Source: Stenotrophomonas sp. 364 (lineage in GTDB: Bacteria > Pseudomonadota > Gammaproteobacteria > Xanthomonadales > Xanthomonadaceae). Taken from it: DNA of 64,000 bases. The notes beneath the pieces are model-generated. The model saw only the letters and a list, made by a program, of their open reading frames with translations, did not search any database and was not told where the DNA came from. Below are positions 60,184 through 64,000 of the stretch, one piece after another. A program made the translations under genes and the position numbers. Location: positions 2,458,001-2,522,000 of the forward strand of contig NZ_CP047135.1 of the NCBI RefSeq assembly GCF_009832905.1, read 5' to 3'. Each line of letters starts with the position of its first letter. The first letter of the stretch is position 1.

Positions 60184-60843
60184 GTGAATCCCCCCCACCC
60201 CGCCGCCAGCACCCTGGATGCGCGCGACCAGCGCGTGTTCGATGCCGTGCGCGACCTCTTCGCCACCCAGGGCATGCAGATCAGCATGGATGCGGTCGCC
60301 CAGCAGGCCGGGTGTTCCAAGCAGACCCTCTACAGCCGCTACGGCAGCAAGCAGGAACTGCTGCGCCGGGTGATGCAGCGGCACGTCAGTCGCGCCACCG
60401 CCGGGTTGCACAGCCTGGAGCAGGGCGACCTGCGCGGCAGCCTGCTGCGGTTCGCCACCGAGTACCTGGAGCACTGCAACCAGCCGCACGTGATGCAGGC
60501 CCGCCGGCTGATCGCCACCGACACCGCCCAGTTTCCGCAGGAGGCGCGTGCGCTTTACCGGGACGGGGCCGGCGCACTGGTTCTTCACGTGGCTGAATGG
60601 CTTGCCGTGCGCAGTGAGGAAGGCCAGCTCAGGCATGACGACCCGCACTTCATGGCCGAACTGCTATTGAGCATGATCGCCGGCGTGGATTTCGAGAAAC
60701 AACGCTTCCATACCCCCCATCGCGCCGACGCCACCGAGCGCCGCCGCTGGGCCGAATTCTCCGTTGACAGCTTCCTGCGCGCGTTTGCCACGCCGGAAAC
60801 CGCCGCGGCATTGCATTCAAACCAACACCGGAGTTTTTCCTGA
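60184..60843 (+). CDS. TetR-family regulator of an RND efflux operon
   Basis: A 219-residue TetR-type repressor with HTH at about 33-54 (SMDAVAQQAGCSKQTLYSRYGSK) and a C-terminal domain of the AcrR type. Start is GTG 60184. It is the first gene of its own operon: its stop shares a base with the adaptor start. It therefore probably represses both itself and the pump, releasing DNA when a drug-like ligand binds. Divergent from gdhB. Confidence 0.88.
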   Translation: MNPPHPAASTLDARDQRVFDAVRDLFATQGMQISMDAVAQQAGCSKQTLYSRYGSKQELLRRVMQRHVSRATAGLHSLEQGDLRGSLLRFATEYLEHCNQPHVMQARRLIATDTAQFPQEARALYRDGAGALVLHVAEWLAVRSEEGQLRHDDPHFMAELLLSMIAGVDFEKQRFHTPHRADATERRRWAEFSVDSFLRAFATPETAAALHSNQHRSFS

Positions 60844-62117
60844 TGATCGCCCCACTCCGCAGCCTTGCCCTGACCTGCGCAGTTGCTGTTGCACTGACCG
60901 CTTGCAAGAAGCCAGAGCAGCAGACGCCCCCGCCGCCGGAAGTGGGCGTGATCGATGCCAAGCCGCAGACCCTGCCGTTGCAGCGTGAGCTGGTCGGCCG
61001 CCTGTCGCCGTACCGCAGCGCCGATGTGCGCGCCCGCGTGCCCGGCGTGCTGCTCAAGCGTGTCTACCAGGAAGGCGCCGACGTCAAGCAGGGCCAGGTC
61101 CTGTTCCTGATCGACCCGGCCCCGCTGCGCGCGTCCTTGAACGCCTCGCAGGCCGAACTGGCCTCGGCCCAGGCGTCCTACGCCAACGCCAAGGCCGCGG
61201 CCAACCGCGCCCGTTCGCTGGCCCCGCAGAAGTATGTGTCCAAGTCCGACCTGGACGCAGCCGAAGCCACCGAACGTACCGCCGCTGCCGCCGTGCAGCA
61301 GGCCCAGGCCGCCTTGACCAGCGCTAAGATCAACCTCGGGTACGCCGAAGTGACCTCGCCGATCAGTGGCCGCGCCGGCAAGCAGCAGGTCACCGAAGGT
61401 GCGCTGGTCGGCCAGGGCGATGTGACCCTGCTGACCACCGTGGACCAGCTGGACCCGCTGTATGTGAACTTCTCGATGAGCGTGGACGAACTGACCCAGA
61501 TGCGCGCCGCGCAGGCCAAGGGCCAGCTGGCCCTGAGCGGGGACGGCAAGTCCACCGTGCAGGTCAAGCTGTCCGACGGCACGGTCTACGACCAGCCGGG
61601 CACGCTGGACTTCTCCTCGACCACGGTGGACCCCACCACCGGCGCGGTGTCGCTGCGCGCGGTGCTGCCCAACCCGCAGCAGATTCTGCTGCCGGGTGCC
61701 TTCGTCAGCTTCCAGGCCACCCTGGGTGAGCGCAACAACGCCTACCTGGTGCCCCTGCAGGCGCTGCAGCGCGATACCACCGGCGGCTACGTGCTGGTGG
61801 TCGGCAAGGACGGCAAGGTGGCGCGCAAGAACGTCAAGAGCGAAGGCCAGCAGGGCAGCAACTGGCTGGTCAGTGGCGGCCTCGAAGCCGGCGACCAGGT
61901 GATCGTGGCCGGCGTGCAGAAGGTCAAGGAAGGCGCCCCGGCCAAGGCCACCCCGTGGAACCCGGCGGCCGCCGCTGCCAATGGCAAGGCGCCTGCGGGC
62001 GCTGCGCCGGCCGGTGCCGCACCGGACGCCGCGCCCAAGCCCGATGCCGCCGCCCCGGCCGACGCCGCCGCCAAAACGTCCGACGCCGCTTCGGCTGCCG
62101 AACCGAACAAGCAATAA
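60843..62117 (+). CDS. Periplasmic adaptor (MFP) of an RND efflux pump
   Basis: A 424-residue AcrA-type adaptor. A lipobox LTAC (Cys21) marks it as an inner-membrane lipoprotein. The alpha-hairpin (about 90-165, LNASQAELASAQASYANAK) sits between the lipoyl halves (VRARVPGVLLKRVYQEGADVKQGQ and YAEVTSPISGRAGKQQVTEG), then come the beta-barrel and membrane-proximal domains. An Ala/Pro-rich tail of about 50 residues ends the protein and is unusual. It links the RND pump to an outer-membrane channel. Confidence 0.93.
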   Translation: MIAPLRSLALTCAVAVALTACKKPEQQTPPPPEVGVIDAKPQTLPLQRELVGRLSPYRSADVRARVPGVLLKRVYQEGADVKQGQVLFLIDPAPLRASLNASQAELASAQASYANAKAAANRARSLAPQKYVSKSDLDAAEATERTAAAAVQQAQAALTSAKINLGYAEVTSPISGRAGKQQVTEGALVGQGDVTLLTTVDQLDPLYVNFSMSVDELTQMRAAQAKGQLALSGDGKSTVQVKLSDGTVYDQPGTLDFSSTTVDPTTGAVSLRAVLPNPQQILLPGAFVSFQATLGERNNAYLVPLQALQRDTTGGYVLVVGKDGKVARKNVKSEGQQGSNWLVSGGLEAGDQVIVAGVQKVKEGAPAKATPWNPAAAAANGKAPAGAAPAGAAPDAAPKPDAAAPADAAAKTSDAASAAEPNKQ

Positions 62118-62132
62118 CGGGAACCCTCCGTC

Positions 62133-64000
62133 ATGCCTAAATTTTTCATTGAACACCCGGTATTCGCCTGGGTGGTCGCGATCCTGATCTCGCTTTCGGG
62201 CGTGATCTCGATCCTGGGTCTGGGCGTGGAGTCCTACCCGAGCATCGCACCTCCCCAGGTGACGGTGAGCGCCACCTACCCCGGCGCCAGCGCCGACACC
62301 ACCGAAAAGTCGGTCACCCAGGTGATCGAGCAGCAGCTGACCGGTATCGATCACCTGCTGTATTTCAGTTCGTCCTCGGCCTCCAACGGCCGCGCCTCGA
62401 TCACCCTGACCTTCGAGACCGGTACCGATCCGGACATCGCCCAGGTCCAGGTGCAGAACAAGGTGTCGCTGGCCACCCCGCGTCTGCCCACCGAAGTGAC
62501 CCAGCAGGGCGTGGTGGTGGCCAAGGCCAACGCTGGCTTCCTGATGGTGGTGGCCCTGCAGTCGGACACCCCCTCGATCGACCGTGACGCCCTCAACGAC
62601 ATCGTCGGTTCGCGCGTGCTCGACCAGATCTCGCGCATCCCCGGCGTTGGCAGCACCCAGCAGTTCGGTTCCGAGTACGCCATGAACATCTGGCTCAACC
62701 CGGAGAAGATGCAGGGCTACGGCCTGTCGGCCAGCCAGGTGCTGGCGGCGATCAAGGCCCAGAACGTGCAGTTCGCGGCCGGTTCGCTGGGCTCGGACCC
62801 GTCGCCGGACGGCCATTACTTCACCGCCACCGTGTCGGCCGAAGGCCGCTTCAGCTCGCCCGAGCAGTTCGAGCAGATCATCCTGCGCGCCAATGCTGAC
62901 GGCTCGCGGGTGATGCTCAAGGACATCGCCCGGATCGCCTTCGGTGCAAACAACTACGGCTTTGACACCCAGTACAACGGCAAGCCGACCGGTGCCTTCG
63001 CGATCCAGCTGTTGCCGGGCGCCAACGCCCTGAACGTGGCCAATGCGGTCACCGCCAAGATGGACGAACTGTCGCCGAGCTTCCCGTCTGGTGTCAGCTG
63101 GTTCTCGCCGTACGACAGCACCACCTTCGTCAAGATCTCGATCGAGGAAGTGGTCAAGACGCTGATCGAAGCGGTGGTGCTGGTGTTCCTGGTGATGCTG
63201 ATCTTCCTGCAGAACTTCCGCGCCACCCTGATCCCCACCCTGGTCATCCCGGTGGCCCTGCTCGGCACCTTCCTGGGCATGAGCGTCATCGGCTTCACCA
63301 TCAACCAGCTGACGCTGTTTGCGATGGTGCTGGCGATCGGCATCGTGGTCGATGACGCGATCGTGGTGATCGAGAACGTCGAACGCATCATGACCGAGGA
63401 GAAGCTGCCGCCCAAGGCCGCTACCCAGAAGGCCATGACCCAGATCACCGGTGCGGTGGTCGCCATTACCGTGGTGCTGGCGGCAGTGTTCATTCCGTCG
63501 GCCCTGCAGGGCGGTGCGGCCGGTGAGATCTACAAGCAGTTCGCGCTGACCATCGCCATCGCGATGGGCTTCTCCGCGTTCCTGGCGCTGGGCTTCACCC
63601 CGGCCCTGTGCGCGACCTTCCTCAAGCCGACCCACTCCGACAAGCCCAACGTCGTCTACCGCACCTTCAACAAATACTACGACAAGATCAGTGGCACCTA
63701 CGTGGGCCACATCACCTCGGCGGTGCGTCATGCCCCGCGCTGGATGATCCTGTTCGTGGTGCTCACCGTGCTGTGCGGCTTCCTGTTCACCCGCATGCCG
63801 GGCAGCTTCCTGCCCGAGGAAGACCAGGGTTATGCGCTGGCGATCGTGCAGCTGCCCCCGGGCTCGACCAAGTCGCAGACCAACCAGGCCTTTGCGCAGA
63901 TGCGTGGCGTGCTCAAGGACCAGGAAGGCTTCGAAGGCATGCTGCAGGTGGCCGGTTTCAGCTTCGTCGGCTCCGGTGAAAACGTCGGCATGGGCTTCAT
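62133..64000 (+). CDS. RND multidrug efflux permease, N-terminal part (cut by window end)
   Basis: The first 622 residues of an AcrB/MexB-type HAE-1 pump. MPKFFIEHPVFAWVVAILI is transmembrane helix 1. The porter domain carries FETGTDPDIAQVQVQNK. Helix 4 holds the proton relay Asp-Asp in VLAIGIVVDDAIVVIENVER, near 405-410. It exports drugs, dyes or detergents with proton-motive force. The stop and an outer-membrane factor would lie beyond the window. Which of the Stenotrophomonas Sme pumps it is cannot be told here, so no symbol is given. Confidence 0.93.
   Translation, partial: MPKFFIEHPVFAWVVAILISLSGVISILGLGVESYPSIAPPQVTVSATYPGASADTTEKSVTQVIEQQLTGIDHLLYFSSSSASNGRASITLTFETGTDPDIAQVQVQNKVSLATPRLPTEVTQQGVVVAKANAGFLMVVALQSDTPSIDRDALNDIVGSRVLDQISRIPGVGSTQQFGSEYAMNIWLNPEKMQGYGLSASQVLAAIKAQNVQFAAGSLGSDPSPDGHYFTATVSAEGRFSSPEQFEQIILRANADGSRVMLKDIARIAFGANNYGFDTQYNGKPTGAFAIQLLPGANALNVANAVTAKMDELSPSFPSGVSWFSPYDSTTFVKISIEEVVKTLIEAVVLVFLVMLIFLQNFRATLIPTLVIPVALLGTFLGMSVIGFTINQLTLFAMVLAIGIVVDDAIVVIENVERIMTEEKLPPKAATQKAMTQITGAVVAITVVLAAVFIPSALQGGAAGEIYKQFALTIAIAMGFSAFLALGFTPALCATFLKPTHSDKPNVVYRTFNKYYDKISGTYVGHITSAVRHAPRWMILFVVLTVLCGFLFTRMPGSFLPEEDQGYALAIVQLPPGSTKSQTNQAFAQMRGVLKDQEGFEGMLQVAGFSFVGSGENVGMGF

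Noticed and set aside
60585..63731. A 1048-codon minus-strand frame opposite the efflux operon
   Set aside because: It is the mirror of conserved TetR, adaptor and RND genes and has no recognisable domain.
60843..64000. Naming the pump as a specific Sme system (for example SmeGH or SmeOP)
   Set aside because: TetR-MFP-RND order fits more than one pump, and the downstream outer-membrane gene is not visible.

Overview
The window is a high-GC, gene-dense stretch of a gammaproteobacterial chromosome of the family Xanthomonadaceae, most probably Stenotrophomonas. The evidence is the dispersed GTAG-type REP palindromes known from S. maltophilia, a REP-associated tyrosine transposase flanked by its own REPs, a kynurenine route of tryptophan breakdown, a very large NAD-dependent glutamate dehydrogenase, and GyrA with Gln at position 83. 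I see no prophage, plasmid backbone, CRISPR array, rRNA or tRNA. Nearly all genes look intact. Only the two edge genes (hutU and an RND transporter) are cut, and both are cut by the window itself.

Layout. 1-5.5 kb: end of hutU, a REP cluster, two small unknown genes, a membrane-anchored Mrr-type nuclease and a TonB-dependent receptor. 4.9-8.3 kb: a four-gene leftward operon (VOC protein, two membrane proteins, an unknown), then a TetR regulator divergent from a hotdog thioesterase. 8.3-13.2 kb: a GDSL hydrolase and a leftward HAD phosphatase / glycosyltransferase / CDP-glycerol-transferase-like cluster that may build a surface glycan, then a conserved unknown. 13.2-19 kb: a PlpD-type secreted patatin and an S9 peptidase. 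19.1-21.2 kb: a HipA-like kinase overlapping a DUF3037 gene, then the RAYT with four REPs on each side. 21.2-35.1 kb: gcd, gyrA, mtnA, a DUF3011 protein, epmA, a GNAT, ligA, a Tat-exported aminotransferase and zipA. 35.2-43 kb: smc, rplI-rpsR-rpsF, an IscA-type protein and asnS. 42.9-52.6 kb: small genes, a PaiB-like protein, can, then 3-hydroxyanthranilate dioxygenase, kynU and kmo (a eukaryote-like route to quinolinate and NAD), sbcB, DUF2461, an aldo/keto reductase and DUF2939. 52.7-64 kb: a 5'-nucleotidase, NAD kinase, NAD-GDH, and a TetR-MFP-RND efflux operon that runs off the end.

The most unusual signal is non-coding. Four intergenic elements, two between rplI and smc, one upstream of kynU and one between gdh and nadK, each form a 25-34 bp near-perfect hairpin. 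The stem sequences differ completely between copies but stay complementary. A roughly 52-nt core is conserved: a small inner hairpin with a TGGA loop in three of the four copies, then GAGCCTCCA or a close variant, then GGATTTACGGCGTGTCCC or a close variant. Stem covariation around a conserved core is what a structured RNA or a ssDNA substrate would show. The GGA motifs in loops and unpaired stretches make an RsmA/CsrA ligand one testable idea.
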